Below, piece after piece: positions 26,605-34,849 of a stretch of DNA of 41,382 nucleotides. This stretch comes from Streptomyces beigongshangae (GTDB lineage: Bacteria > Actinomycetota > Actinomycetes > Streptomycetales > Streptomycetaceae). Position 1 is the stretch's first letter. Each line of letters opens with the position of its first letter. The notes under the pieces are model-generated. The model was given only the letters and a program-made list of their open reading frames with translations, did not search any database and was not told the DNA's origin. A program made the position numbers and the translations under genes. The stretch is taken from assembly GCF_019710745.1 (NCBI RefSeq), contig NZ_JAHKJW010000033.1, forward strand, positions 1 to 41,382, given 5' to 3'.

Positions 26605-28815
26605 GTGAGCAGCGAGGACGGGCGGACGGACGGCGGGGGCGACGGGGCGCCGCCCGAGCAGCTCGCGCTGATCCGGGACGCCGTGCGCAAGGCACCGCGG
26701 GCCAAGCCGCGGACCTGGCGCGGAGCCGCCGTCGCCAAGAACCTGCCCGTCGCCCGGGTCCTCGTCGACAAGGGCGTGCTGCACCTCGACCGCTACTTCG
26801 ACTACGCCGTGCCCGAGGAGCTCGACGCCGCCGCGCAGCCGGGGGTGCGGGTGCGGGTGCGGTTCGGGGCCGGGCGCCACCGGGTGCGGGAGGGGCGGCG
26901 CGAGGGCGGCGGGCTGATCGACGGATACCTCGTCGAGCGGCTGGCCGAGTCCGACTACGCGGGCCCCCTCGCGGCCCTGGCCCACGTCGTGTCGCCCGAG
27001 CCGGTGCTGAGCGGGGAACTGCTCGGCCTCGCGCGGGCCGTCGCCGACCGGTACGCCGGAAGCCTCGCCGACGTGCTCCAGCTGGCCGTCCCGCCGCGCA
27101 GCGCCAAGGCCGAGGCGCAGCCGTCGCCCGAGCCGCTGCCCGCCCCCGGGGCGCCCGCCCCGGGGCCCTGGACCAGGTACGCGCGCGGGCCCGCCCTCAT
27201 CGAGTCGCTCGCGGCCGGCGGATCGCCCAGAGCGGTGTGGAACGCGCTGCCGGGGCCCGGCTGGGCCGAGGAACTGGCGCGGGCCGCGGCGGCGACGCTC
27301 GCCTCGGGGCGCGGCGCGCTCGTCGTCGTGCCGGACGGGCGGGCCGTCAGCCGGGTCGACGCGGCGCTCACCGCGGTGCTGGGGGAGGGCCGCCATGCCG
27401 TGCTCACCGCCGAGGCCGGGCCCGAGAAGCGCTACCGGCAGTGGCTGGCGGTGCGGCGCGGGTCCGTACGGGCCGTGGTGGGGACCAGGGCCGCCATGTT
27501 CGCACCGGTCCGGGACCTGGGCCTGGTGGCCGTCTGGGAGGACGGGGACGGCAGCCACAGCGAGCCGCACGCCCCGCAGCCGCACGCCCGCGAGGTGCTG
27601 CTGCTGCGGGCCGCCCACGACAGGTGCGCCTTCCTGCTGGGGAGCCGCAGCTGCACCGTCGAGGCCGCGCAGCTCGTCGAGAGCGGCTGGGCGGCTCCGG
27701 TCGTCGCCGAGCGGGACCGGGTGCGGGCGGCGGCCCCGCTGGTACGGACCGTCGGGGACGGGGACCTCGCGCGGGACGAGGCGGCCCGTGCGGCGCGGCT
27801 GCCGACCCTCGCCTGGCAGGCCGTGCGGGAAGGGCTGAAGCAGGGGCCCGTCCTGGTGCAGGTCCCCCGGCGGGGTTACGTACCGCGGATGGCCTGTGCG
27901 CGGTGCCGGGCACCCGCGCGGTGCCGGCACTGCGCGGGGCCGCTGGAGGGGCAGGACACCGGGAGCCTGCGGTGCGGGTGGTGCGGGCGGGAGGAGAGCG
28001 GCTGGCGCTGTCCCGAGTGCGGCGGGTCCCGGCTGCGGGCGCAGGTCGTGGGGGCGCGGCGGACCGCCGAGGAGCTGGGACGTGCTTTCCCCGCCGTACC
28101 GGTGCGGACCTCGGGACGCGAGCAGGTGCTGGACACGGTGCCGGGGTCGCCCGCGCTCGTCGTGAGCACGCCCGGCGCGGAGCCCGTGGCCGAGGGCGGC
28201 TACGCGGCGGCGCTGCTGCTCGACGGCTGGGCGATGCTCGGGCGGCCGGACCTGCGGGCCGGCGAGGAGGCCCTGCGGCGCTGGATCGAGGCGGCGGCGC
28301 TGGTGCGGGGGCAGCGGGACGGCGGGACCGTGGTGGTCGTCGCCGAGCCGACCCTGCGGCCCGTGCAGGCGCTGGTGCGGTGGGACCCGGTCGGGCACGC
28401 CGTCCGCGAACTGGCCGAGCGGGCCGAGCTGGGGTTCCCGCCGGTGTCGCGGATGGCCTCCGTGTCCGGGCCCCCGGAGGCGCTCGCCGGGTTCCTCGCC
28501 GCGGTCGAACTGCCGCGTGAGGCCGAGCTGCTGGGACCGGTGCCGGTGCCCGCGGCGGACCCGGGGCGGCCGGGACGGGCGGGGGCGCCGCCCGCGGGCG
28601 AGTCGTGGGAGCGCGCGCTGATCCGGGTGCCGCCGGGGAAGGGCGCCGCGCTGGCCGCCGCGCTGAAGAGCGCGCAGGCGGCCCGGACGGCTCGCGGCGG
28701 CGGCAGGGGGAGCGGGGGCGGCAGAGGGAGCGGGGGCGGGGCGAACGGGGGAAGCGGAGGCGGTGGGGAGAACGGGATGGTCCGGATCCGGATCGATCCG
28801 TCGGACATCGGTTGA
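26605..28815 (+). CDS. priA: Actinobacterial PriA, primosomal protein N' lacking helicase motifs
   Basis: A 736-residue replication-restart protein. The N-terminal 3'-DNA-binding domain is recognisable (ARVLVDKGVLHLDRYFDY, VRVRFGAGRHRVREG). The zinc-binding region is intact, with eight Cys between 27893 and 28020 (CARCRAPARCRHC, CGWCGREESGWRCPECGG). Walker A is absent: the TGSGKT position reads LPGPGWAEE. The DEEH box reads WEDGDGSHS. The motif III-like VVGTRAAMFAPVRDLGLVAV is kept. This ATPase-dead form is the standard actinobacterial PriA. The C-terminus has a Gly/Ser-rich low-complexity tail. The GTG at 26605 was chosen because family sequence begins shortly after. A strong hairpin follows. 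Confidence 0.93.
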   Translation: MSSEDGRTDGGGDGAPPEQLALIRDAVRKAPRAKPRTWRGAAVAKNLPVARVLVDKGVLHLDRYFDYAVPEELDAAAQPGVRVRVRFGAGRHRVREGRREGGGLIDGYLVERLAESDYAGPLAALAHVVSPEPVLSGELLGLARAVADRYAGSLADVLQLAVPPRSAKAEAQPSPEPLPAPGAPAPGPWTRYARGPALIESLAAGGSPRAVWNALPGPGWAEELARAAAATLASGRGALVVVPDGRAVSRVDAALTAVLGEGRHAVLTAEAGPEKRYRQWLAVRRGSVRAVVGTRAAMFAPVRDLGLVAVWEDGDGSHSEPHAPQPHAREVLLLRAAHDRCAFLLGSRSCTVEAAQLVESGWAAPVVAERDRVRAAAPLVRTVGDGDLARDEAARAARLPTLAWQAVREGLKQGPVLVQVPRRGYVPRMACARCRAPARCRHCAGPLEGQDTGSLRCGWCGREESGWRCPECGGSRLRAQVVGARRTAEELGRAFPAVPVRTSGREQVLDTVPGSPALVVSTPGAEPVAEGGYAAALLLDGWAMLGRPDLRAGEEALRRWIEAAALVRGQRDGGTVVVVAEPTLRPVQALVRWDPVGHAVRELAERAELGFPPVSRMASVSGPPEALAGFLAAVELPREAELLGPVPVPAADPGRPGRAGAPPAGESWERALIRVPPGKGAALAAALKSAQAARTARGGGRGSGGGRGSGGGANGGSGGGGENGMVRIRIDPSDIG

Positions 28816-28859
28816 CATCGTCCGGCACCGCCTGGCATCGACCGACCGGCCGGGACACG

Positions 28860-28890
28860 CGTCCGCCCCCGGGAGTCCCGGGGGCGGACG
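28860..28890. terminator. 15-bp inverted repeat between convergent priA and the HTH gene
   Basis: CGTCCGCCCCCGGGA (28860-28874) is complementary to 28876-28890 with one central base. It lies between two convergent genes, so it can terminate both. Confidence 0.8.
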
Positions 28891-28950
28891 AGGGGTGCGC
28901 CGGGCCGACGGCGGCGGCACACGACGGTGGTGTACGGCGACCGCCGTACG

Positions 28951-29502
28951 TCAGCCGTTGCGCAGGCCCGGGAAAGCGTTCGGCCTGACCTCCTCGCGGA
29001 GGGTGGGGCTGCCCGCCGTCGGCTGGGTCGGCAGGGGCATGGGCATCGACATGGAGCGGGCGGCCGGGATCGTGGGCATACCGGTGTTGACGGAGACCGT
29101 GCGGGCTCCCGACGGCTCGGTCGCGCGCTCGGCCTCGGCGGCGGCCTGGGTGGTCGCCCGGCGGGCGCCGTAACGGCGGTGCACGGCCTGCTTGGTGACT
29201 CCGAGGGCCGAGCCCACCGCGTCCCACGAGAAGCCCAGTGAGCGGTCGAAGTCCACGGCGGCCGTGACCAGGGTCTCGACGCTGTCCCGCAGCTCCTGGG
29301 CGAGGCGGACGGTCGGGGCGGGGGCGCGTCCGTAGACGACGAAGCCCGTGGAGGGGCCGGAGCGGCGCGGGCGGTAGACGTTGCCCAACTGGGCTGTCAG
29401 TGTGCGCAGTGCGTCCACCTGCCGGCGGACCCGCTCGATGTCCCGCACCAGCAAGTGCAGGCTGGCCCGAGCCTGGGCGTCGTGGGTTGCGTGGTCGGCC
29501 AT
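28951..29502 (-). CDS. Small helix-turn-helix protein of unknown function
   Basis: A 183-residue soluble protein. The N-terminal half is helical (DIERVRRQVDALRTLTAQLG). Residues 91-112 (FSWDAVGSALGVTKQAVHRR) form a helix-turn-helix of the sigma region 4 or small-regulator type. The C-terminal 70 residues are Met/Pro/Ser-rich and probably disordered. I chose the ATG at 29502, with GAGAGG upstream. A longer frame back to 29580 has no family support. It is transcribed divergently from fmt. A perfect inverted repeat TTGGTCAA/TTGACCAA lies 56-78 nt upstream and may be its operator. No target can be named. Confidence 0.82.
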   Translation of the reverse strand: MADHATHDAQARASLHLLVRDIERVRRQVDALRTLTAQLGNVYRPRRSGPSTGFVVYGRAPAPTVRLAQELRDSVETLVTAAVDFDRSLGFSWDAVGSALGVTKQAVHRRYGARRATTQAAAEAERATEPSGARTVSVNTGMPTIPAARSMSMPMPLPTQPTAGSPTLREEVRPNAFPGLRNG

Positions 29503-29557
29503 GAACAAGCCTCTCGAACCGGCGTTGAAAAGGTCCGGGCCGCGATTACGGCCCGTT

Positions 29558-29580
29558 TTGGTCAACTCTTTCTTGACCAA
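29558..29580 (-). promoter_or_regulatory. Inverted repeat TTGGTCAA-N7-TTGACCAA, possible operator
   Basis: Perfect 8-bp arms (29558-29565 and 29573-29580) are separated by 7 nt, with dyad centres 15 bp apart. The AT content is higher than in the surroundings. A second inverted repeat, CGGGCCG/CGGCCCG (29536-29555), lies between it and the gene, in the probable 5' leader. Confidence 0.55.
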
Positions 29581-29969
29581 CGCGTATCACGGTGAGTGGT
29601 CACGCATCAGGGGCGCGGAGGCGTGTTCGTACGCCCCCGGCGTTCGGCCGGGCGCTCGCGGCGGCACCGTCCTGACGAGGACGTTCGCCGCCCGGGTCAG
29701 CCGTGCGGCGGTCTTGCCGGAGGGATGGGCGGAGGGATGGGCGGAGGAGGGGGCGGATGCGCGGGCGCGCGGGGCGGACGGGCCCGGCCCGTACGCCCGG
29801 TCCGTACGCCCGGTCCCGCCGGGAACCGGTCCGGTCAGGTCCGCCTCGACCGGTCCGGTCCGCCCCGGCCGGTTCGATCCGGGCGGTGGACGAAGGGTCC
29901 GCCGGCGGTGCGGCCCATAGACTGGTGCGCTGCCCGCTGTGAATCCGCCCGAGAGGCCGACTGCCACCC
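29581..29969. other. Gap before fmt with short direct repeats, no gene
   Basis: No supported coding sequence is present. It holds a 12-bp direct repeat GGAGGGATGGGC twice (29719-29742), a 13-bp repeat GTACGCCCGGTCC twice (29791-29816) and two copies of ACCGGTCCGGT near 29824-29861. Open frames here are compositional and lack family features. Confidence 0.6.
29918..29923 (+). promoter_or_regulatory. Candidate fmt -10 box
   Basis: TAGACT fits TAnnnT and lies 46 nt before the fmt start. No matching -35 is seen at 17-18 nt. Confidence 0.3.
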
Positions 29970-30902
29970 ATGAAGCTCGTCTTCGCCGGTACCCCCGAGG
30001 TCGCCGTTCCCGCCCTGGACGCCCTGATCGCCTCCGGGCGGCACGAGGTGGCCGCCGTCGTCACGCGGCCCGACGCGCCGGCCGGACGGGGGCGCAGGCT
30101 CGTCGCGAGCCCCGTCGCGCAGCGCGCCGAGGAGGCCGGGATCGAGGTGCTCAAGCCGGGTCGGCCCCGGGACGAGGAGTTCCTCGCGCGACTGCGGGAG
30201 ATCGCCCCGGACTGCTGCCCCGTCGTCGCCTACGGCGCGCTGCTGCCCCGCGTCGCGCTCGACATCCCCGCGCACGGCTGGGTCAACCTGCACTTCTCGC
30301 TGCTGCCCGCCTGGCGGGGGGCCGCGCCTGTCCAGCACGCGGTCATGGCCGGCGACGAGATCACCGGCGCGTCCACGTTCCTCATCGAGGAGGGGCTCGA
30401 CTCCGGACCGGTCTACGGGACCGTCACCGAGGAGGTGCGGCCCGCCGACACCAGCGGGGACCTGCTGACGCGGCTCGCCCTCGCCGGGTCCGGGCTGCTC
30501 GCGGCGACCGTGGACGGGATCGAGGACGGCACGCTGAAGGCCGTGCCGCAGCCCGCGGACGGGGTCACCCTGGCCCCGAAGATCACCGTCGAGGACGCCC
30601 GCGTGGACTGGACCGCGCCCGCGCTCCGGGTCGACCGGGTCGTACGGGGGTGCACGCCGTCGCCCGGGGCGTGGACCGTGTTCCGGGGGGAGCGGCTGAA
30701 GCTGGTCCAGGTGGTGCCGGTGCCCGGGCGGACGGATCTGGCGCCGGGGGCGCTGGCGGTCGGGAAGAACAACGTGTACGCCGGGACCGGGTCGCACGCG
30801 GTCGAGCTGGTGTGGGTGCAGGCGCAGGGGAAGAAGCCGATGCGGGCCGCCGACTGGGCCCGGGGGGTGCGGATCGCCTCCGGCGAGGTGGTGGGGGGAT
30901 GA
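29970..30902 (+). CDS. fmt: Methionyl-tRNA formyltransferase
   Basis: A 310-residue enzyme that formylates initiator Met-tRNA using 10-formyl-THF. The N-terminal Rossmann domain starts MKLVFAGTPEVAVPALDALI. The catalytic Asn106 and His108 are in WVNLHFSLLPAWRGAAP, with Asp144 in EEGLDSGPV. The C-terminal OB domain ends KPMRAADWARG. The ATG is 8 nt after GAGG-like sequence. rsmB lies 113 nt downstream, a common pairing. Confidence 0.97.
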   Translation: MKLVFAGTPEVAVPALDALIASGRHEVAAVVTRPDAPAGRGRRLVASPVAQRAEEAGIEVLKPGRPRDEEFLARLREIAPDCCPVVAYGALLPRVALDIPAHGWVNLHFSLLPAWRGAAPVQHAVMAGDEITGASTFLIEEGLDSGPVYGTVTEEVRPADTSGDLLTRLALAGSGLLAATVDGIEDGTLKAVPQPADGVTLAPKITVEDARVDWTAPALRVDRVVRGCTPSPGAWTVFRGERLKLVQVVPVPGRTDLAPGALAVGKNNVYAGTGSHAVELVWVQAQGKKPMRAADWARGVRIASGEVVGG

Positions 30903-31015
30903 CCACCCCGGGTGAACGACCCCGTGCTCCCGCCGGGGCGCCCCCGCGGGGCCGTCCCGGCGGGGCGACGTAATCTGGGGAGGTATCCCTTCCACTGAGC
31001 CGGAGCACCTTTTTC

Positions 31016-32440
31016 GTGAGTGAGCAGCCTCGTCGGGGTCGTCAGCAGGGCAAGCCGTACCGTCGTCCGAAGAAGGATCCCGTGCGGATGCTCGCCTTCG
31101 ACGCGCTGCGGGCGGTGGACGAGAGGGACGCGTACGCCAATCTCGTGCTGCCGCCCCTGCTGCGGAAGGCGCGCGAGAAGGGCGACTTCGACGGTCGGGA
31201 CGCCGCCCTGGCGACGGAACTGGTGTACGGGACACTGCGCCGGCAGGGGACGTACGACGCGATCGTCGCCGCCTGCGTGGACCGGCCGCTGCGCGAGGTC
31301 GACCCGCCCGTGCTGGACGTACTGAACCTGGGCGCGCACCAGCTGCTCGGGACGCGGATCCCGACGCACGCCGCCGTGTCCGCGACCGTCGACCTCGCGC
31401 GGATCGTGCTCGGGGACGGGCGCGCGAAGTTCGTCAACGCCGTGCTGCGGAAGATCTCCCGGCACGATCTGGACACCTGGATCGAGCAGGTCGCGCCGCC
31501 CTACGACGAGGACGCCGAGGACCACCTCGCCGTCGTGCACTCGCATCCGCGGTGGATCGTCTCCGCGCTGTGGGACTCGCTCGGCGGCGGCCGTGCCGGG
31601 ATCGAGGACCTGCTGGAGGCCGACAACGAGCGGCCCGAGGTGACCCTGGTCGCCCGGCCCGGGCGCGCCACCGCGGACGAGATCCTCGGCGCGCTCGGCG
31701 AGGGGACCGCGCTGCCGGGGCGCTGGTCGCCGTACGCCGTGCGGTTGTCCGAGGGCGGCGAACCGGGTGCCGTCGACGCCGTACGGGAAGGGCGGGCCGG
31801 TGTGCAGGACGAGGGCAGCCAGCTGGTGGCCCTCGCCCTCGCCAACGCGCCCCTGGACGGGCCGGACAGGGCCTGGCTCGACGGGTGCGCGGGGCCGGGC
31901 GGCAAGGCGGCGATGCTCGCCGGGCTCGCCGCCGCGCGCGGAGCCGTGCTGCTCGCCTCCGAGAAGCAGCCGCACCGGGCCGGACTGGTCGCGAAGGCAC
32001 TCGCCGGCAATCCCGGGCCGTACCAGGTCGTCGCCGCCGACGGGACACGGCCGCCGTGGCGTCCGGGCACCTTCGACCGCGTCCTCGTGGACGTGCCCTG
32101 CACCGGGCTCGGTGCCCTGCGGCGGCGCCCCGAGGCCCGCTGGCGGCGGCGGCCGTCCGACCTGGACGGGTTCGCGCCGCTGCAGCGCGGGCTGCTGCGC
32201 ACCGCGCTCGACTCCGTGCGGGTCGGCGGTGTCGTCGGGTACGCCACCTGCTCGCCGCACCTCGCCGAGACCCGGGTCGTGGTCGACGACGTGCTCAAGC
32301 AGCAGGACGCCGAACTCGTCGACGCCCGGCCGCTCCTCCCGGGCGTCCCGGCGCTGGGCGACGGCCCGGACGTCCAGCTGTGGCCGCACCTGCACGGCAC
32401 GGACGCGATGTACCTGGCGCTGATCCGTCGCACCGGCTGA
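31016..32440 (+). CDS. rsmB: 16S rRNA m5C967 methyltransferase RsmB
   Basis: A 474-residue protein with an N-terminal NusB-like RNA-binding domain (RMLAFDALRAVDERDAYANL to about residue 150) and a C-terminal SAM-dependent methyltransferase. SAM-binding CAGPGGKAAMLAGLA, the VDVPCTGLGALRRRPE motif (Cys362) and YATCSPHLAET with catalytic Cys412 are present. GTG start. TAATCT at 30971-30976 could be a -10 box of its own. It is followed by a strong hairpin. Confidence 0.96.
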   Translation: MSEQPRRGRQQGKPYRRPKKDPVRMLAFDALRAVDERDAYANLVLPPLLRKAREKGDFDGRDAALATELVYGTLRRQGTYDAIVAACVDRPLREVDPPVLDVLNLGAHQLLGTRIPTHAAVSATVDLARIVLGDGRAKFVNAVLRKISRHDLDTWIEQVAPPYDEDAEDHLAVVHSHPRWIVSALWDSLGGGRAGIEDLLEADNERPEVTLVARPGRATADEILGALGEGTALPGRWSPYAVRLSEGGEPGAVDAVREGRAGVQDEGSQLVALALANAPLDGPDRAWLDGCAGPGGKAAMLAGLAAARGAVLLASEKQPHRAGLVAKALAGNPGPYQVVAADGTRPPWRPGTFDRVLVDVPCTGLGALRRRPEARWRRRPSDLDGFAPLQRGLLRTALDSVRVGGVVGYATCSPHLAETRVVVDDVLKQQDAELVDARPLLPGVPALGDGPDVQLWPHLHGTDAMYLALIRRTG

Positions 32441-32495
32441 CCGCACCGGCTGACCGGGCCGGCCGGTCCGCCCGGCCGGTCGCCCCGTCCACCCG

Positions 32496-32532
32496 GCTTC
32501 CCCCATGAGCCGTTGCGGCTCATGGGGGAAGC
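32496..32532 (+). terminator. rsmB terminator, 17-bp perfect stem
   Basis: Bases 32496-32512 and 32516-32532 are perfect complements around TTG, 56 nt after the rsmB stop. The remaining 256 bp to rpe hold no supported feature. Confidence 0.87.
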
Positions 32533-32788
32533 TCATGGGTCGTCACGAGGCTCCCGCTGTGCGTCCGTCATGGCCGTCCCCGTAGCCGCTTGTGGAGCCG
32601 GTGGGCCGAAAGGATGGCACGGCCCGTCCGGCCGGTGCAGCCCTCCGGCGCGATCGGACCGGCACACCGCGACCGGGCCGGTGCGCACCGGCCCGGCCCG
32701 CGCCCCGACGGACACCGGACGCGCCCACCGGGCGGTCCGGGCCGGGACCGGGGAGGGCAACCGGCGCCGGGCATGGCAGGCTTGTGGC

Positions 32789-33475
32789 ATGGCCGCGCAG
32801 ATCAACCCCAGCATCCTGTCCGCCGACTTCGCCCGTCTCGCCGAGGAGGCGAGGGCGGTGGAAGGGGCCGACTGGCTGCATGTCGACGTGATGGACAACC
32901 ATTTCGTCCCGAACCTCACGCTCGGGGTACCGGTCGTAGAAGCACTGGCCCGTGCGACGGACACTCCGCTGGACTGCCATCTGATGATCGAGGACGCCGA
33001 TCGGTGGGCGCCTCAGTACGTCGAGGCGGGTGCCGGTTCCGTCACCTTCCACGCCGAGGCCGCCGCCGCACCCGTGCGGCTCGCCCGCGAGATCCGGGCC
33101 AAGGGCGCCCGCGCCTCCATGGCGCTCAGGCCGGCCACCCCCGTCGAGCCGTACGAGGACCTGCTCCCCGAGCTCGACATGCTGCTGATCATGACCGTCG
33201 AGCCGGGCTTCGGGGGCCAGGCGTTCCTCGACATCATGCTGCCGAAGATCCGCCGCACCCGCGAGCTGATCGGCAAGCACGGTCTCGACCTGTGGCTGCA
33301 GGTCGACGGCGGGGTCTCGGCTTCCACCATCGAGCGCTGCGCCGAGGCGGGGGCCGACGTGTTCGTCGCGGGCTCGGCCGTCTACGGGGCCGACGACCCC
33401 GCCCAGGCGGTACGTGCATTGCGCACGCAGGCGGAGGCGGCGACGGCCCAAGCGGCATGGGCATGCGACCACTGA
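32789..33475 (+). CDS. rpe: Ribulose-phosphate 3-epimerase
   Basis: A 228-residue TIM-barrel enzyme interconverting ribulose-5-phosphate and xylulose-5-phosphate. Motifs are INPSILSADFARL, HVDVMDNHFVPNLTLG (metal and catalytic Asp), LDCHLMIEDADRW, MTVEPGFGGQAF and QVDGGVSASTI. The ATG at 32789 begins the conserved sequence. The longer frame upstream is non-coding. CAGGCT 6 nt before the ATG and the absence of a ribosome-binding site suggest a leaderless mRNA, with low certainty. Confidence 0.97.
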   Translation: MAAQINPSILSADFARLAEEARAVEGADWLHVDVMDNHFVPNLTLGVPVVEALARATDTPLDCHLMIEDADRWAPQYVEAGAGSVTFHAEAAAAPVRLAREIRAKGARASMALRPATPVEPYEDLLPELDMLLIMTVEPGFGGQAFLDIMLPKIRRTRELIGKHGLDLWLQVDGGVSASTIERCAEAGADVFVAGSAVYGADDPAQAVRALRTQAEAATAQAAWACDH

Positions 33476-33577
33476 ACCAAGGGAACGTGAACGCCGCCCC
33501 TCAGGGCTGATCAAGTACGCCGGATCTGCGAGGATGAACGGCGAATCCAGAGTGTGAACAGCAGTGAGGAGATCGCC

Positions 33578-34597
33578 GTGTCGGGTATGTCGGCGGGCCG
33601 GTCGGCCATGCGGATGGGACCCGCAGAGCTGGTGCAGGCGGCGGCCATGGCCCGCCGCTTCTACCTCGAGGGCAAGTCCAAGATCCAGATCGCCGAGGAG
33701 TTCGGCGTCAGCCGCTTCAAGGTGGCCCGGGTCCTGGAGACCGCCCTCGAACGGGACCTCGTGAGGATCGAGATCCGTGTCCCCGCCGAGCTGGACGCGG
33801 ACCGCTCCGACGCGCTGCGCGCCCGCTACGGCCTGCGGCACGCCGTCGTCGTCGAGTCCCCGGCCGAGGCCGAGGAGTCGCCCGACCCGGAGAACCTCGG
33901 CGAGGTGGCCGCCGACCTGCTCGGTGAGCTGGTCGCCGAGGGCGATGTGCTCGGTCTGGCCTGGGGCCGCTCCACCATCCACATGGCCGCGGCGCTCGAC
34001 CGGCTGCCGCCGTGCACGGTGGTGCAGCTGACGGGTGTCTACGACGCCGGGACGGCCGAGCGCGGCTCGGTCGAGGCCGTCCGCCGGGCCGCCCAGGTCT
34101 CCGGCGGCGACGCCCACCCCGTCTACGCGCCGATGCTGCTGCCGGACGCGGCCACCGCGGCCGCGCTGCGCAGCCAGACGGGGATCGCCCGGGCCTTCGA
34201 GTACTTCGACAAGGTCACCGTGGCCTGTGTGTCCATCGGGTCCTGGGAGGCCGGGATCTCGACGGTGCACGACATGCTCACCGAGGAGGAGCGGGCCCAC
34301 TACGCGACCCTCGGGGTGGCCGCGGAGATGTCCGCGCACCTCTTCGACTCGGAGGGCCGCCGCGTCGGGCGGGACCTGGGGGAGCGGTGCATCACCGTCG
34401 AGGCCGACCGGCTGCGGCGGATCCCCGAGGTCGTCGCGATCGCGGGCGGACAGCGCAAGGCGGCCGCCATCGACGCGGTGCTGCGGTCCGGTCTCGTCAC
34501 CAGCCTGGTGACGGACACGGCGGCCGCGGACGCCCTGATGACGGCGGGCCCGGCCCCGCGCCCGGCCCTCGAACGGGCGGACCCCGACGGGGCCTGA
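33578..34597 (+). CDS. SorC/DeoR-family sugar-phosphate-responsive regulator
   Basis: A 339-residue transcriptional regulator. The N-terminal helix-turn-helix (YLEGKSKIQIAEEFGVSRFK then VARVLETALERDLV) is of SorC type. The C-terminal effector domain is NagB/RpiA-like, with GEVLGLAWGRST-type sequence (GDVLGLAWGRSTIHMAAAL), VQLTGVYDAG and VAIAGGQRKAAAI. Such domains bind phosphorylated sugars. I chose the GTG at 33578 because GAGGAG lies 10 nt upstream. The GTG at 33554 is in frame but poorly supported. Location beside rpe suggests a pentose-phosphate ligand, which is inference. Confidence 0.88.
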   Translation: MSGMSAGRSAMRMGPAELVQAAAMARRFYLEGKSKIQIAEEFGVSRFKVARVLETALERDLVRIEIRVPAELDADRSDALRARYGLRHAVVVESPAEAEESPDPENLGEVAADLLGELVAEGDVLGLAWGRSTIHMAAALDRLPPCTVVQLTGVYDAGTAERGSVEAVRRAAQVSGGDAHPVYAPMLLPDAATAAALRSQTGIARAFEYFDKVTVACVSIGSWEAGISTVHDMLTEEERAHYATLGVAAEMSAHLFDSEGRRVGRDLGERCITVEADRLRRIPEVVAIAGGQRKAAAIDAVLRSGLVTSLVTDTAAADALMTAGPAPRPALERADPDGA

Positions 34598-34750
34598 TCC
34601 GGCGCGGCCCCGGTGGTCCGGGAGCGCGGCGTGAGGTGGCGGCCGTGGCGGTGCCGGCGACGTGTGCGGCTCCGGTGCCGCCACGGAGCAACCGGAGCGG
34701 TTCGGAGGATCCCACCAGCAGCCCCCCGACCGGCCTGGATGATCGTCCCA

Positions 34751-34780
34751 GGACGTGCACACCCCCCGACGTGGGACAAT
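34751..34780 (+). promoter_or_regulatory. Weak candidate guaB1 promoter
   Basis: GGACGT (34751-34756) and GACAAT (34775-34780) are 18 nt apart. The leader contains a CCCCGG/CCGGGG hairpin (about 34796-34818). Support is positional only. Confidence 0.3.
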
Positions 34781-34849
34781 GAAGTACGTGCTCTTCCCCC
34801 GGGCTGACCTGTCCGGGGGCCACCTCTGATCGACTGGGATGTGCAGCAC

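Noticed and set aside
29596..29973. Open frames in the gap before fmt as a small gene
   Set aside because: They are Gly/Arg/Pro text made by direct repeats, with no ribosome-binding site or domain.
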